47,831 nucleotides of DNA from Candidatus Hydrogenedentota bacterium (GCA_016215105.1 JACRLJ010000009.1:1-47831), one strand, 5' to 3'; shown: positions 8,898 to 18,650, counted from the stretch's first letter. Program-made: numbers and translations. Notes: generated by a model not told the origin, from the letters alone.

Positions 8898-9962
8898 ATG
8901 GGCAGCGTGTACCTGGCCGAGCATCCGGTACTGAAACACAACGTGGCGATCAAAATCCTCGCGAATGGGGGCAAGAGTTTTTTTGATCGGTCCCGCCGCA
9001 TCCTCGAAAAGCTCAGTCACCCCGGTTTCGTAAAAGTCTTTTCGTATGGCGAGCACGAGGGGCATCCCTACCTTGTATACGAGTACTTGCAGGGCGCATT
9101 TCAACTTCGAGCGTGGCTGAATCGGCCCGAAACTCGCGGCCATTGGGACCTCCTGCAGATCATGGTTCAAATGGCCAACGCCATCGCCTACGCCCACGGC
9201 CAGGGAATCGTCATTGGTTACATCGAGCCGAATAATCATATCTTGGTGATGTCCAACGGCGCCCCGGTGCTTCTCGATGCCGGCCTTTTTCAGCATGCCC
9301 AACAGAATCACTTTGAGGAGATGGAAGCATACCCGAGCCGCTATCTTGCGCCGGAGTGCGTCAAGGGAGAGCCGGCCACCAAGGAGACCGACATCTGGAA
9401 TCTGGGCGTTCTGATGCACGAGCACGTTGCCGAAAAACCACTCTTCGACGGCGATTCCGGAGAGGAAATTCGACAGGCCATTCAGTCGCCCGATCCGGTC
9501 GACTTGTCGGCGCTCAAAGACGTAGCGCCCGACTACATCGTGCATATCGTGAAAAAGTGTCTGCGGAAAGCGCCTCAAGAAAGGTTTTCGAGCGTGGCGG
9601 ACCTTCGGGACGCGTTGGAAGAGGCGCTATTCGCCGATCTCGTGCGCCTCAAAGACTACGACACCGAACGGCTACTGCGAGATGTCGAGCCCGAGGCGCT
9701 CGCGGCAGCGCTCACGGGCGCGACTGAACAAATTACAGCGCACATGCTCGGCCACGTGCCCGACAAAGTTTCCAAGCAAATTCAGCGCCTTATCACAGTC
9801 AACGCGGCGGCAGCGGAGGCGGCCCACGCCGCACGGCGCGAGATCGTCTCGACCGCGACTAGACTTCTGCAGGAACTACGCATCGACTTCCAAAGCAGTA
9901 AGTACTTTCTTCGTACGCTGTACCGCCTCGGAGTTGTGGAAACGTTTGACGGAACGCTATAG
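8898..9962 (+). CDS. protein kinase-like protein, predicted pseudokinase
   Basis: A bacterial Ser/Thr kinase fold of the PknB type with a C-terminal helical extension (about residues 250-354). Numbered from ATG 8898, the VAIK lysine (Lys19) and DFG aspartate (Asp127, reading DAG) are kept, as are the APE-like LAPEC and DIWNLGVL. The catalytic HRD is replaced by Ile-Gly-Tyr (106-108), the following KPxN lysine by Glu110, and the helix-C Glu position appears to be Ser. Phosphotransfer is therefore unlikely. The Gly-rich loop (IIGIGGMG) is only complete if translation starts upstream of 8898. The frame is open back to 8823, inside the sigma gene, but has no ATG, GTG or TTG there. No membrane helix is seen, so it is probably cytoplasmic. 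Confidence 0.85.
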   Translation: MGSVYLAEHPVLKHNVAIKILANGGKSFFDRSRRILEKLSHPGFVKVFSYGEHEGHPYLVYEYLQGAFQLRAWLNRPETRGHWDLLQIMVQMANAIAYAHGQGIVIGYIEPNNHILVMSNGAPVLLDAGLFQHAQQNHFEEMEAYPSRYLAPECVKGEPATKETDIWNLGVLMHEHVAEKPLFDGDSGEEIRQAIQSPDPVDLSALKDVAPDYIVHIVKKCLRKAPQERFSSVADLRDALEEALFADLVRLKDYDTERLLRDVEPEALAAALTGATEQITAHMLGHVPDKVSKQIQRLITVNAAAAEAAHAARREIVSTATRLLQELRIDFQSSKYFLRTLYRLGVVETFDGTL

Positions 9963-10023
9963 TGTGCGTGCCGCGCCCCGGAATGTCGAGCGGGGCCAAC
10001 CTCGTCGAACGAAAGGACCCTCG

Positions 10024-10962
10024 GTGATCGCTGCATCGTACCGCCGTAATGGCAGCTCTCTGCCATTCTTAGCGCTGCTCGCTAGTGTCGTCTTCTGGGC
10101 TGCGAATGCCCGCGCCTACACCACGCTTGTCGAGACGGACTCGCAGTACCACCACATCCTGGTCACGGAAGACGCCGACGGCTACCGGCGGCTCAGCTTC
10201 GAGCGCAGCCGCGGAAACCAGAGCGCCGTCCGGATGGGCCATCCGGAGGAATTGTACTTTCCCTATGCCCGGACCACCTTCGTCAGCTTCGCGTTTCTTC
10301 CCAAAATCCCCCAGGACGTCCTATGCGTTGGGCTGGGCGGCGGCAGCCTGCCGATGTTTTGGCGCCGCTTCTTTCCGGAGATGAATATCGATATCGCCGA
10401 GATCGACCCCGAAGTCGTGCGCGTGGCGCAGGAGTTCCTGGGATTCAAACCGGACAACGCGATGAAGGTCTCCAACGCCGATGGCAGGGTGTTTCTTCGG
10501 CGCACGGATCGAACGTACGACCTCATTCTCCTTGACGCTTACGACAGCCACACGATTCCGTTCCATCTCACGACGCGCGAGTTTCTCGAAATCGTGAAAA
10601 AACGGCTCAAACCCGGCGGCATCGTGGCCGCGAACATTTGGTCCCCCGAATCCAACAAGTTCCACTACGCCGAGATTGCGACCTATCAAGCCGTCTTCGG
10701 ACGAGTGTACATCTTCCAGGCCAAAGGCAGCGGCAACTATATCTTCGTGACTCAAAAGGAGAACCAGGAACGTTCTATCGACAGCCTGGTGGAGCGCGCC
10801 AAGGCGATCATGGAAGAGAGCAAGCTCCCCTTTGATTTGCCGCCGTTGGTTCGCGATCAGGTCGTGCCCATTACCAGCGAGACGCCCAAAGCGGAAGTGC
10901 TCACCGACGACTACGCGCCCGTAGACTTGCTGCGGAACCAAGCGCAGAGCGAAAAGCCATGA
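10024..10962 (+). CDS. exported spermidine synthase-like (SpeE-fold) protein
   Basis: A 312-residue protein starting at GTG 10024, with AAAGGA as ribosome site. A hydrophobic signal segment (LPFLALLASVVFWAANARA) is followed by the beta domain of polyamine aminopropyltransferases and a Rossmann fold: VLCVGLGGGSLPMFW, then DIAEIDPEVVRVA, SNADGRVFLRR and DLILLDAYDSHTIP. These are the nucleotide-thioether binding and acidic motifs of the SpeE family. An extracytoplasmic location is odd for an enzyme using decarboxylated SAM, so the true substrate is uncertain. The stop overlaps the start of the membrane partner (ATGA). Together the two genes correspond to the halves of fused membrane spermidine-synthase proteins. 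Confidence 0.8.
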   Translation: MIAASYRRNGSSLPFLALLASVVFWAANARAYTTLVETDSQYHHILVTEDADGYRRLSFERSRGNQSAVRMGHPEELYFPYARTTFVSFAFLPKIPQDVLCVGLGGGSLPMFWRRFFPEMNIDIAEIDPEVVRVAQEFLGFKPDNAMKVSNADGRVFLRRTDRTYDLILLDAYDSHTIPFHLTTREFLEIVKKRLKPGGIVAANIWSPESNKFHYAEIATYQAVFGRVYIFQAKGSGNYIFVTQKENQERSIDSLVERAKAIMEESKLPFDLPPLVRDQVVPITSETPKAEVLTDDYAPVDLLRNQAQSEKP

Positions 10963-11600
10963 AGGCCGCCCTGCCCGTCGCATTGGAGCGTACCGTAATC
11001 TATGCGGTGGTATTCGTGAGTGGTGGCGCCGGGATGGCCTTCGAAATCCTCGGCAGCCGCGTCTTGGCGCCGGATTTCGGCAGCACCATGTTCGTTTGGG
11101 GCAGTCTGATCAGCGTATTCCTCTTTGCGCTCTGCCTTGGATACAGCATCGGCGGACGCCTATCGGAAAAAGCCGATTCACTTGCCCTGTTGGGAATCAT
11201 GACCCTCGCGCCGGCGGTGCTTCTGCTCTCGTTTCCCCTCTACGGCTTTTGGGTGAGTGGATTGATCTTCGATCAGGACATGGGCGCGCGTCTCGGTCCC
11301 CTGGTGGCGTCGTGCTGTCTGTTCTTTCTGCCGACCATCTTCTTTGGAACCATTACTCCCCTCGCCGTCAGCCTGCTGGCCAGTCCGCGCCACGGCGCCG
11401 GACGAAGCGCTGGCGACGTATTCGCGATTTCGACTACCGGAAGCATCATCGGGACCCTGGGCACGTCGTTCTTCCTCATCCTATGGATCGGGACCAAAGC
11501 GTGCCTGGTGCTACTCGGGGCGCTCCTTCTTGCCCTATCGATCGCTGCGTTGGGTTACCATCTTCTGGCAAGACCACAGGGGCAAGACGAACGCAGCTGA
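10959..11600 (+). CDS. membrane domain protein of SpeE-like fused transporters/synthases
   Basis: A 213-residue protein with about six hydrophobic helices. It resembles the N-terminal membrane part of the widespread fused-MFS/spermidine synthase proteins: SGGAGMAFEILGSRVLAP, GSLISVFLFALCLGYSIGGR, FFGTITPLAVSLL and STTGSIIGTLGTSFF. In those proteins the membrane half precedes the SpeE half in one chain; here it is a separate gene placed after the soluble part. The ATGA overlap indicates coupling and a likely complex. What is transported or modified is unknown. Confidence 0.8.
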   Translation: MKAALPVALERTVIYAVVFVSGGAGMAFEILGSRVLAPDFGSTMFVWGSLISVFLFALCLGYSIGGRLSEKADSLALLGIMTLAPAVLLLSFPLYGFWVSGLIFDQDMGARLGPLVASCCLFFLPTIFFGTITPLAVSLLASPRHGAGRSAGDVFAISTTGSIIGTLGTSFFLILWIGTKACLVLLGALLLALSIAALGYHLLARPQGQDERS

Positions 11601-11666
11601 TTTCCGGAACTGAAGACCAAATTGATCGATTGACGATATCGAGTCATTTCTCAGGAGATGGGGGAC

Positions 11667-14600
11667 GTGACCTTGGACGAAAGTCCACGCAGTGAGACAC
11701 CGGCCCTGAAGCGCTTGGGGGGCGTGGCGCCGTACGTTTGGGTCTTCGGGGCCATTCTGGCGGCGGTCTTCTACACACGTACGTATCACTGGGCCAATCC
11801 GACCGCCGCGTTGTCGCTTACGGTTGGCCGCCAGGATGCCTTGGCGCGTACTCAATCCTTTCTCGAACGACAGGGGCTGGACCCGTCTCATTACCGGAGC
11901 GCAATAGCCTTTGGCCAAGATTCCGCTATTCAAGATTTTCTCGAAACCCGTCTCGGACTCGTCGAAGCCAACCGGGTGATGTTACGGGAGATTCCAGTTT
12001 GGTATTGGCGCGTCCGCTACTTCGTTCCCCGGCAGGATGAGCAATTCGGTGTCTGGCTGGGAACAGATGGACGCCTGGCTGGCTACACCCGTCATCTGGA
12101 CGACGATGCCGTCGGCGAATCGCTCTCCGCGCTGGACGCCCAGCATATCGCAGAAGAATTCCTAACCAACGAGGCGCAAATCGATCTCAGTGAATACGCC
12201 TTGATTGGTAACACGGCGACGGAACAGCGCCACCGCTTGGACCATGGGTTCACCTGGCGCAAGGGGACGCAATACGCGGGCGCCACGTATCACATCGCGG
12301 TTACGGTAAGCGGGAAGACGGTAGCTCTGTTCGGCCGCGGCATGGAGTACCCGGAGGCGTGGCGAACCGAACAGACTCGGTTGGCCTCTCAGAAGAGCCT
12401 CTTCACGTACGTCGCCAAGAAAGCGGAATTCGTTCTGGGACTGGCGCTGCTAGTTGTATTCATGCTTGAGCTGCGCGCCCACCGGATTCGTTTTCGGTTC
12501 GCTCTCATTCTCGGCTGCCTTTCAGTACTTGTTCAGCTCCTTTCCTGCGTCAATTGGCTGAGCTTCGCCTGGATGGATTACTCGACGACCGAACCAGTGA
12601 GCGCATTCTATTCCCGCGAAGCGTTTGCCTGGTTGACGAAGATGTTGTCGGCGTTTGCCAGCGTCGTCATCGCGGCGTGCGCCGCCGAGGCGCTGGGAAG
12701 GCGCGTCTTCACCCGCCATATCGAGGTATCACGGGCATTTGCGCCCGGTTTCTGGAGTTCACGGGGGGCGTTTACCGCGGTCCTCGTGGGGCTGTGCCTG
12801 GCGCTGATGCACCTGGCCTACGTCAATGCGTTCTATCTGGCGGGTGGGCGCCTCGGGGTATGGGCGCCGCAGCGGGTACCCGACCTAAACCAAATCGCTA
12901 CGGCGTTGCCCTGGGTCTATCCCCTCAGCACGGGATTCTCCGCCGCCCTGTCGGAAGAATTCCTCTTTCGGCTATTTGCGATCTCGCTGATCGTGCGCCT
13001 GACCAAGCAGCGGTGGTTGGCGGTACTGCTTCCCGCCATGGTGTGGGCCTTCATGCACAGCGCCTATCCACAGAACCCGGCGTATGTCCGGGGTCTCGAG
13101 TTAACGGTAGTGGGCGTCGTGTACGGCGTCGTATTCCTCCGTTACGGGATTGTGGCCCCTTTCATTGCGCACTACACCTATAACGCGCTTGCCTCGAGCG
13201 TGTTCTTGCTTGGCAGTGGAAATACGTACTTCGTGATTTCCGGGACCGCGGTGGCAGGCTTGATGCTGGTTCCCGCCCTTCCCGGTCTATGGCGGAAGAT
13301 TCGGGGGAAGGAACTGCACAGTGGCGACGAGGACACGGGCGCGCCGCAAGTCCGTATCGAAGATCCGAATCCGGCGCATTCCACAACCGACGAGCTTCCT
13401 GTGGAATACCTTCCCTTCACGTTCTTGCCGAAACGGCGGCTCTGGATTCTCGCCGCCTTGGGCGGGGCCGGTCTCTTGGTGTGTTTCGTTGTGCCGTCCC
13501 CAGCACGGTTCGGGGACTTCGTACATGTTACGGTGAATCGGTGGCAGGCCGAGCGAATCGCGGACGCCTACCTCGAGTCACATGGGGTCTCGGTACGGGG
13601 GAGCCGCAAGTCCATCGCTTTTCATAGCAATTTGAACTCCAGCAAAGCGGATTACGTCTGGCAGCAGGCGGGACTGCAGGGACTCAATGAGGTGTACGCG
13701 CGACGTCTGGCGGTGCAGAATGTCCATTGGCACGTCAGTTACTTTCTATTGCCCCTAAAAGAAGCGTATGAAGTTCTGTTGGGACCCGAGGGAGATTTCG
13801 TTAGCTGCTCGCACGAGGTCTCCCCGGACAAGGCGGGAGCGCACCTTACCAAGACCGAAGCGGAAACGGTCGCCGAACGCTATCTTCGCGGCGAGTCGCG
13901 CGTGGACCTCGACAACTATCGTCTCGTGGATTCCCGCAACCTGGAGCGTTCCCCACGGAGCGAGTACACCTTCGTGTGGGAAGACACGAGCGAGACAATC
14001 GGTGACGCGCGGTTTCGCATTGCGCTCGATGTATCCGGCGATGAAGCCGGCAATCTTCGGTCCTACCTCGAACTCCCCGAACAGTGGTTGCGCGCGAGGC
14101 GCGACCGTCCGCACAGCGACACCTTGAAGACCATCGCCCAAGGCGCCCTGTCGTTACTTCTGGCCGCCGCTTTTGTGGTTGTCGTTTGGCGCTTAGCCGT
14201 AAAGAGCCATTTTCTGGTTCGTCCCGCGCTATACGTTGGCGTAATGGCCTGTTGTGTGGAATTGCTTGGCAGTATGAATACCCTTTCCCGGCTATGGGGG
14301 TCCTATAGTGTGACAAGGCCTCCTTCGCTTTACGTCGCGGGGCAACTAATGCAACGCTTTATCGCCGAACCCATAGGGATGGGTTTGCTTGTTGCGTTTC
14401 TGGCCGCGCTGTCCGACGCTATGTTTCGACATGCGTTTCCCGGCCGGTATAGTCTATTCGACTGGCTGGGCTTGACTTCAGCATCGCGGAGTGCGTTGAA
14501 TGCCAGTGGGAATTCCCGGCCGCGAAAAAAGGTCTGGGCGGAGGCCATACTCATCGCGTGTTTCGTAATTCCGATGCTGAATGGCGCTGACCGGCTTGTC

Positions 14601-15014
14601 GAGCGTTCCGGACTGTTCGATGCCTTTCACGGCAATAAAGCGCCGGTCCACGACGATGCGCCCCATGCCCATGTGGTGGGAGGATACGACAGTTACCTGC
14701 CGGCGCTGTCCTCCATGTTGGAAATTACTGAAACTGGATTCATCTGCGCCGTGGCCGTCCTTTTCATCGCCGGTGTTTTCCGCCGCTATCTGTGGAGCAA
14801 ACGGGATTTCACCCCACTCGTCTTTGGCGCATGTCTTTGGGCCGCGCTTTTTAGAGGGGACACCGATGGGTATCTGAAGGTATTCGGCGAGGGCGTTGTG
14901 GGAGTGCTTGTTGTTAGCGCGGTGGTCTTCTTGGCGATTCGATGGATTTACCGCGACAATTTGCCCGCGTACTTCTTGACGCTCGTGATCGGCGTACTTT
15001 CTGATCGTGGATGA
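11667..15014 (+). CDS. doubled CPBP-family intramembrane protease-like protein
   Basis: An 1,115-residue membrane protein built from two similar halves. Each half has a short helix, a periplasmic domain of about 200 residues (motifs such as WYWRVRYFVP and WHVSYFLLP; AEEFLTNEAQIDLSEYALI and AERYLRGESRVDLDNYRLV), then several helices. The first half carries the CPBP (Abi/CAAX-protease) motifs: SEEFLFRLFAI (EExxxR), FMHSAY, and HYTYNA. In the second half the corresponding segment (ITETGFICAV) has lost the glutamate pair. Peptidase activity is thus expected only in the first half. GTG 11667 is preferred over ATG 11658 because AGGAG at 11653-11657 is 9 bases from the former and directly abuts the latter. 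Confidence 0.8.
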   Translation: MTLDESPRSETPALKRLGGVAPYVWVFGAILAAVFYTRTYHWANPTAALSLTVGRQDALARTQSFLERQGLDPSHYRSAIAFGQDSAIQDFLETRLGLVEANRVMLREIPVWYWRVRYFVPRQDEQFGVWLGTDGRLAGYTRHLDDDAVGESLSALDAQHIAEEFLTNEAQIDLSEYALIGNTATEQRHRLDHGFTWRKGTQYAGATYHIAVTVSGKTVALFGRGMEYPEAWRTEQTRLASQKSLFTYVAKKAEFVLGLALLVVFMLELRAHRIRFRFALILGCLSVLVQLLSCVNWLSFAWMDYSTTEPVSAFYSREAFAWLTKMLSAFASVVIAACAAEALGRRVFTRHIEVSRAFAPGFWSSRGAFTAVLVGLCLALMHLAYVNAFYLAGGRLGVWAPQRVPDLNQIATALPWVYPLSTGFSAALSEEFLFRLFAISLIVRLTKQRWLAVLLPAMVWAFMHSAYPQNPAYVRGLELTVVGVVYGVVFLRYGIVAPFIAHYTYNALASSVFLLGSGNTYFVISGTAVAGLMLVPALPGLWRKIRGKELHSGDEDTGAPQVRIEDPNPAHSTTDELPVEYLPFTFLPKRRLWILAALGGAGLLVCFVVPSPARFGDFVHVTVNRWQAERIADAYLESHGVSVRGSRKSIAFHSNLNSSKADYVWQQAGLQGLNEVYARRLAVQNVHWHVSYFLLPLKEAYEVLLGPEGDFVSCSHEVSPDKAGAHLTKTEAETVAERYLRGESRVDLDNYRLVDSRNLERSPRSEYTFVWEDTSETIGDARFRIALDVSGDEAGNLRSYLELPEQWLRARRDRPHSDTLKTIAQGALSLLLAAAFVVVVWRLAVKSHFLVRPALYVGVMACCVELLGSMNTLSRLWGSYSVTRPPSLYVAGQLMQRFIAEPIGMGLLVAFLAALSDAMFRHAFPGRYSLFDWLGLTSASRSALNASGNSRPRKKVWAEAILIACFVIPMLNGADRLVERSGLFDAFHGNKAPVHDDAPHAHVVGGYDSYLPALSSMLEITETGFICAVAVLFIAGVFRRYLWSKRDFTPLVFGACLWAALFRGDTDGYLKVFGEGVVGVLVVSAVVFLAIRWIYRDNLPAYFLTLVIGVLSDRG

Positions 15015-15017
15015 CAG

Positions 15018-15209
15018 ATGATGACCGCGCCCAATTCGTTCGTTCGGATCAACGGCGCTGTCTTGCTCACGGTGTCTTGCGCCTGTGCGCTAGGCGGTTT
15101 ATGGCTGTATTGGTCCGCAAACCACCGAGACAATGCGAATCTGGCGCTGCTCCCACCGGAGTTTCCGAAGGGCATACCCGAAACGGAGAGCGGAAGTGAC
15201 ACGCCGTGA
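15018..15209 (+). CDS. small single-pass membrane protein (hypothetical)
   Basis: A 63-residue frame starting three bases after the CPBP gene. One hydrophobic helix (INGAVLLTVSCACALGGLWL) is followed by a short Pro/Glu-rich tail. Its spacing suggests translation coupled to the protease. No homology was recognised, and the gene is supported only by position and a plausible membrane helix. Confidence 0.45.
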   Translation: MMTAPNSFVRINGAVLLTVSCACALGGLWLYWSANHRDNANLALLPPEFPKGIPETESGSDTP

Positions 15210-15268
15210 TTCAGAGAACGAACGGTCGGCTCCAAGTTGACGGTTCTGCGTCCGTGATATGTATTTGA

Positions 15269-15523
15269 ATGCAATTTGAATTGGGGTGGGGCATGCGTAT
15301 TTGCGGAGCAGTCATTCGCGTCGCGCTATCGGTTCTGGCGATTCTTGCCGCCGGCGCCACGGTTTATTATTGGAGCCGCCCCGAGAGCCAACCGCCTCCG
15401 CCGCGCGTCGTGACCCCTCGAACGTATTCGGACGATCAAGTCACCGCGATTTGGACCGGGATGCGCCACCCTGAACAGGTCATCGAAATTCGAGATACCA
15501 TTCATCAGCGAAATTTGTGTTGA
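15269..15523 (+). CDS. small membrane-anchored protein (hypothetical, possibly truncated)
   Basis: An 84-residue frame. The likely start is either ATG 15269 or ATG 15293, the latter behind GGGGTGGGG. A helix (VALSVLAILAAGATVYYW) is followed by a proline-rich linker and a C-terminus reading DQVTAIWTGMRHPEQVI. That last string loosely recalls the start of heavy-metal-binding Cys-Met-His-Pro motifs of efflux adaptors, but the cysteines are absent and the frame stops at once. It could be a remnant or an unrelated small protein. Confidence 0.4.
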   Translation: MQFELGWGMRICGAVIRVALSVLAILAAGATVYYWSRPESQPPPPRVVTPRTYSDDQVTAIWTGMRHPEQVIEIRDTIHQRNLC

Positions 15524-15605
15524 TGTCGCTCAGGCAATAGACAATCGAACCTGAGCAAAGCACGATCGAGGACGGATTGCAGGACGGCTGCCTCTGACCG
15601 AGGAC

Positions 15606-18600
15606 TTACGCGTTCCAGTGCTTCAACAGTTGCAGCGCGCCGTTGATTACCAACTGAACATCGATCGCGTTGACCACGCCGTCCCGGTCGATGTCCGGCG
15701 TTCCTGTTACCGGAATGCCCAGCGCTGCGTTAATCACCAACTGCACGTCAACGGCGTCGACGACGGTGTCGCTGTTCACGTCAGTGGTTTCACTGAGATC
15801 CACGGCGAGCGGGTTGCTGCCATACGCCACCTCGACGTCGTCATTGATGCCGTCGCCGTCGGTGTCCACGTTATTCGGGTCCGTGCCGAGCGTGGTTTCC
15901 TCCGTGTCGGTAAGGCCGTCGCCATCGGAGTCCACGTCCACCGGCGTCGCGCTTAGCGCGACTGACACGGCCGCTACGTCACCGGCGGGCACGCTCACGA
16001 GGTACGGCGCGCTGTCTTGGTAACCCGGCGCCGTCACCGTCAACGTGTAATCACCGTCGGGCACGCTCGCAAAGGCGTAGGTCCCCAGCGTGTTGTCCGT
16101 GACGGAAAAGTTCACCGGCGCAATCGTCACCGTGGCGTCCGTGATCGCCGACACCGTGTCGGCGTTCCAGACCGAGCAGGCAATGGCCCCGGGAATGATC
16201 GAAGTCTTGGCGACGAACGGAAACATGTTCGACGGCAGGAAGGGACTGAAATCCACCAGGCCTTGAATGCGATTGCCAATCTCGGCGATTTGGTCCGTGC
16301 CCCAGTTGTTGTTTTCCATCCGCACGGAACCGGGCCGCTGATTCAGCGCGGCCTTTCCGCCAATCTGCACAAACGCGTTGTATCCGGTATTGGGGTCGGT
16401 TGCGGAGCCGAGCGACTTTCCCGATGTCGATTTCGCCGCCGCCGGATTAAGAAGGATGCCGTTTTGAGAGAGTTGATCAAAGATGCTCCGGCGTACTGTC
16501 GGAATATCGGCGCCGATTACGACGCCATTTGCGAGGCTCGTAAACCGGCAATCCGAAATCATCACACCGGCCTGGTCCACGCTGCCGCTGATGACGCCCA
16601 CCGCGTTCTTGTGCGAATTGCCCAGAAACTCGATGTGGTTCACTTCCATTGACGCGCCGGTCATGTCCAGCAAGGTCACCGCGCTTGCCACACTCGAGTC
16701 CTGTTGAATACGAAGGCCGCGGACAGCGGCGCCGGCCGCCCCCTGAACAATAACCGGCCCCGGCCCCGCGACAATAGCCGTTCCCAGACGGGTTCCGGTC
16801 AGTGTCACGTTCGACTGCAATGCAACGTTCTCGGCGTAGGTCCCGGGCGCCAGCACAATGGCCACCGGAACAGATGCTTTGACCCCGCTGATCTGCGCCA
16901 TGGCAAAGCCGATCGTCCGCCACGGCGCCGTGCGCGCGCCACCGCCCGGCGAGTCAATTCCGGTAGGGGAAACGAAGAACGCCTTGCGCGGACTGTCCGG
17001 ATTTGAAGGGTCCGACCGATGCCGGTATTCGTCGAAGTTGGTCAGGCCGTCGCCATCCGGGTCTTCGTTTGCGTCATTGGCGCTACGCGGATTCAGGCGG
17101 GCGCGGACGCCGTACAAGAGCTCGTACCCGTCCGGCATCCCATCTCCGTCGGTATCGGGGTTCTGAGGATCGGTGTGCAGGCGATTGACCTCGACATCGT
17201 CCGGGATCCCGTCGCCATCCGAATCATTGCCCGCGCCGGACTCGAACGCGCCCATGTCGAAGCCGTCGCCGGACGGCCTCGAGAATCCAGTGATATCGGT
17301 GAGCGGGGCCAGTGTAGCCGTGCCGTGATCGATGCACGGCGAGCCGAACGAGAGGCGCAGATTGCCGCTGCCTTCGCCCGCGAACAGCGGGTCCGATGCG
17401 ATATTGTTTGCGCCCGCATGCCCGCCTTCCACGTCGGAGTACTCGACGGTGACCGTCGCGCCCGTCACGTCCGCGACCGAATTGGGGGTGTTGTTCCACG
17501 CCACGCAGTTGGTCATTCGCACGGTTGAAGCAGCGTCATTCAGTACTGCCCCGCCATTCGCGCCAGGCGAACCGCTTGACTTGTTCCGTGCAAACGAGCA
17601 GTTGACGATGCGGCACACGCCGGACACATTGTCTATCGCCCCCCCGGCGCCCGCCGTGGCTTCATTTCCATAGAATATGCTATTGGTGACGGTCACGGAG
17701 CCTAACGCGTTCAACATGGCGCCGGCCAGTTGCTGCGCCTTGTTTCCAATGAAGCGGCAGTTGCTAAACGTGATCGTTGATTGGAGGTTCGCAACTGCGC
17801 CCGCAAATCCGGTTACACTTTCGTTGGCGATAAACGCGCAATTCGCCACGATCGCGCCGGTACAGCCCGCCGTGTACATGGCGCCGCCAATGGATGACAG
17901 GGTGAACTTCGCCCCAGCGGGGATTTGGTTCTGAAGGAACACACAATTCGTCAGAATGGGGGCGCCGCCGCTGATGTACACCGCCCCTCCAACCCCGGCC
18001 GAGTTCGATGCGAACACGCAGTTGCTAATCGTCGGAGATACCCCGATAAGAAGGAGTCCGCCGCCATGAAGCTCGTCTGTTCCACTGCCGAGCGCCTGAC
18101 CGCCCGTGATCGTGAACCCGTCAAGGGTCGCCGCGTCCGCCCCGACAACCGCGTGAAACGCCGGCAGGCCATCCCGGCTTTTTCCCGCGTTTATCCCCGT
18201 GACATGCGTCTTGGGGTTCCGTTGGCTGCGTAGCGTTTCATTGCCGGCGAATCCCCCGAAAACGTGAACGCCCGGCGCCATCGCCAACGCCCCGGCCGTG
18301 GCGGAACGGAACTCGACGTAATCGCCTTCCGCGACCCAAACTTCGCTATCAACTCGTTGGACCGCGGCGTTTATTCCCTGCTGTACGGCACGAAACGCCG
18401 TCGCCCAGGACAAACCGTCGGCGCCACTGGCCGGTCCGTTCTTGCTCACAAATGTCACGGCGGCGCTATTCGCGGAACACGCTATCGCGACGGCGAGACA
18501 CGCAAGCGTGACACGTGGTCCAGACAGAATTCCGCCGCGAGACAATACCCGGCGGAACGGGTCGCCGGCGTCCTGTAACGAACCCTTGCGAACCGGCAGA

Positions 18601-18650
18601 GACATATCGACTGCCCGATCCTTAGGACAGAGACTTGGTGTTCGTTTCAT
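15606..18650 (-). CDS. giant secreted beta-helix protein with C-terminal dockerin
   Basis: A 1,014-residue exported protein. The signal segment is [16 protein letters not shown], around residues 48-63, so the real start may lie downstream of the first ATG. In order it has: a right-handed beta-helix of the polymorphic-protein type ([20 protein letters not shown], then repeated NC.F..N turns); thrombospondin type-3 calcium repeats ([25 protein letters not shown]); a second beta-helix beginning [13 protein letters not shown]; a carboxypeptidase-regulatory-like beta domain (ITDATVTI to [12 protein letters not shown]); further type-3 repeats ([12 protein letters not shown]); and a terminal dockerin with two calcium-loop repeats, each ending in [10 protein letters not shown]-like sequence. 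It probably acts as a surface or secreted adhesin or carbohydrate-interacting protein. No catalytic site is recognised. Confidence 0.85.
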   Translation of the reverse strand: MKRTPSLCPKDRAVDMSLPVRKGSLQDAGDPFRRVLSRGGILSGPRVTLACLAVAIACSANSAAVTFVSKNGPASGADGLSWATAFRAVQQGINAAVQRVDSEVWVAEGDYVEFRSATAGALAMAPGVHVFGGFAGNETLRSQRNPKTHVTGINAGKSRDGLPAFHAVVGADAATLDGFTITGGQALGSGTDELHGGGLLLIGVSPTISNCVFASNSAGVGGAVYISGGAPILTNCVFLQNQIPAGAKFTLSSIGGAMYTAGCTGAIVANCAFIANESVTGFAGAVANLQSTITFSNCRFIGNKAQQLAGAMLNALGSVTVTNSIFYGNEATAGAGGAIDNVSGVCRIVNCSFARNKSSGSPGANGGAVLNDAASTVRMTNCVAWNNTPNSVADVTGATVTVEYSDVEGGHAGANNIASDPLFAGEGSGNLRLSFGSPCIDHGTATLAPLTDITGFSRPSGDGFDMGAFESGAGNDSDGDGIPDDVEVNRLHTDPQNPDTDGDGMPDGYELLYGVRARLNPRSANDANEDPDGDGLTNFDEYRHRSDPSNPDSPRKAFFVSPTGIDSPGGGARTAPWRTIGFAMAQISGVKASVPVAIVLAPGTYAENVALQSNVTLTGTRLGTAIVAGPGPVIVQGAAGAAVRGLRIQQDSSVASAVTLLDMTGASMEVNHIEFLGNSHKNAVGVISGSVDQAGVMISDCRFTSLANGVVIGADIPTVRRSIFDQLSQNGILLNPAAAKSTSGKSLGSATDPNTGYNAFVQIGGKAALNQRPGSVRMENNNWGTDQIAEIGNRIQGLVDFSPFLPSNMFPFVAKTSIIPGAIACSVWNADTVSAITDATVTIAPVNFSVTDNTLGTYAFASVPDGDYTLTVTAPGYQDSAPYLVSVPAGDVAAVSVALSATPVDVDSDGDGLTDTEETTLGTDPNNVDTDGDGINDDVEVAYGSNPLAVDLSETTDVNSDTVVDAVDVQLVINAALGIPVTGTPDIDRDGVVNAIDVQLVINGALQLLKHWNA

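Noticed and set aside
15269-15523. Heavy-metal-binding efflux adaptor (CusB-like) N-terminus
   Set aside because: Only a vague resemblance at WTGMRHPEQVI. The Cys residues and all downstream domains are absent in every frame.
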